Positions 5,150 to 5,404 of a stretch of DNA of 5,404 nucleotides are shown one piece after another (within the stretch, counting starts at the first letter, position 1; each line of letters begins with the position of its first letter). The stretch covers positions 1 to 5,404 of the forward strand of contig CALBMW010000463.1 of the NCBI GenBank assembly GCA_937896275.1, read 5' to 3'. This DNA comes from an uncultured Myxococcales bacterium. Lineage in GTDB: Bacteria; Myxococcota_A; Bradymonadia; UBA7976; UBA1532. Under the pieces are notes generated by a model that saw only the letters and a program-made list of their open reading frames with translations, ran no database searches and was not told the DNA's origin. Made by a program: the position numbers and the translations under genes.

Positions 5150-5404
5150 ATGTTCCGCAACACTCGTCTGTTGACGGCCGCCTTCGCCCTGAGCCTCTCC
5201 ACCCTCGCCTGCGAGCAGGACAACGGCGCGGCGACCGATGACTTCTCGGCCGCGCTGGCGGACCTCGAGGCCCAGGCCGAGGCCGAGGCGATGCAGGCCC
5301 AGGGGATGGACGCCCAAGACGACGCGGCCGGCGACGAGGCCTCGCCCGAGGGACGCGGGCCCCGCGGCGAGCGCCCGGCGGACGGCGAGCGCCCGGCGGA
5401 CGGC
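5150..5404 (+). CDS. Small repetitive lipoprotein, N-terminal part (3' end outside window)
   Basis: The frame starts at ATG 5150, with AAAGGAAA (5137-5144) as a well-placed ribosome site, and runs 85 codons to the right edge with no stop. Residues 1-20 are a lipoprotein signal peptide: MFRNTR, a hydrophobic core, then LSLSTLAC, making Cys21 the likely lipidated residue. Glu22 at +2 does not suggest inner membrane retention. The mature start is acidic and Ala/Gln-rich (ADLEAQAEAEAMQAQGMDAQ), probably helical. It turns into a Gly/Arg/Glu/Pro/Asp-rich tract with tandem GERPAD units at the edge. No domain is recognisable in the visible part. Such a linker could lead to a periplasmic domain beyond the window, for instance of the metal- or stress-responsive Spy/CpxP kind, but this is a guess. 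A sigma-54 promoter and leader hairpin lie upstream, pointing to signal-dependent expression. Confidence 0.78.
   Translation, partial: MFRNTRLLTAAFALSLSTLACEQDNGAATDDFSAALADLEAQAEAEAMQAQGMDAQDDAAGDEASPEGRGPRGERPADGERPADG
5366..5404 (+). repeat. 18-nt in-frame tandem repeat (GERPAD)
   Basis: GGCGAGCGCCCGGCGGAC occurs twice in full (5366-5383 and 5384-5401), and a third copy begins at 5402 before the window ends. It encodes Gly-Glu-Arg-Pro-Ala-Asp per unit within the lipoprotein gene. The identical DNA copies suggest recent expansion, so the copy number may vary between strains. Confidence 0.8.

Noticed and set aside
4964..5317. Minus-strand frame across the regulatory region and lipoprotein start
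   Set aside because: It is antisense to a gene with a good ribosome site, signal peptide and promoter, and has no recognisable domain.

Overview
The window is high-GC DNA with G/C-rich third codon positions, and three of its five genes encode predicted envelope proteins. Two are lipoproteins and one is a FadL-type porin. Together with a strong sigma-54-type promoter and long open antisense frames, this suggests a Myxococcota-like (former Deltaproteobacteria) genome. That assignment is an inference from style, because no phylogenetic marker is present.

Layout. Positions 1-2930 hold a two-gene minus-strand operon: a FadL/OmpP1-family outer membrane porin (1467-2930), then, after a 5-base gap, a large Cys-paired lipoprotein (1-1461) that runs off the left edge. 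The pair looks like an outer membrane uptake unit for a hydrophobic substrate. Positions 2931-3347 form a divergent intergenic region with two clusters of short palindromic repeats and a separate perfect 14-nt palindrome. Positions 3348-3854 (+) encode a 168-residue zinc-ribbon NUDIX hydrolase. Positions 3855-4112, the convergent gap behind it, are filled almost completely by a third and larger repeat array. This array touches the stop codon of a minus-strand two-domain VOC (glyoxalase-like) protein (4113-4904). Positions 4905-5149 are a regulatory region: four CTGTC[A/G]G boxes and an inverted repeat, then a near-consensus sigma-54 promoter, then a short leader hairpin. They drive a plus-strand lipoprotein gene (5150-5404) that runs off the right edge inside a Gly/Glu/Arg/Pro-rich repeat.

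The most unusual element is the palindromic repeat family (core GAAGTGCC-N-GGCAC[T/C]TC) on both sides of the NUDIX gene. It consists of full units plus left-only and right-only half units in a polarised order: left halves lie left and right halves lie right. As a result two of the three clusters can be written as nested, base-pairable structures. They resemble REP/BIME-type non-autonomous elements, but no associated transposase is in the window and the family cannot be named from this sequence alone. The second interesting element is the sigma-54 promoter with its candidate upstream activator sites.
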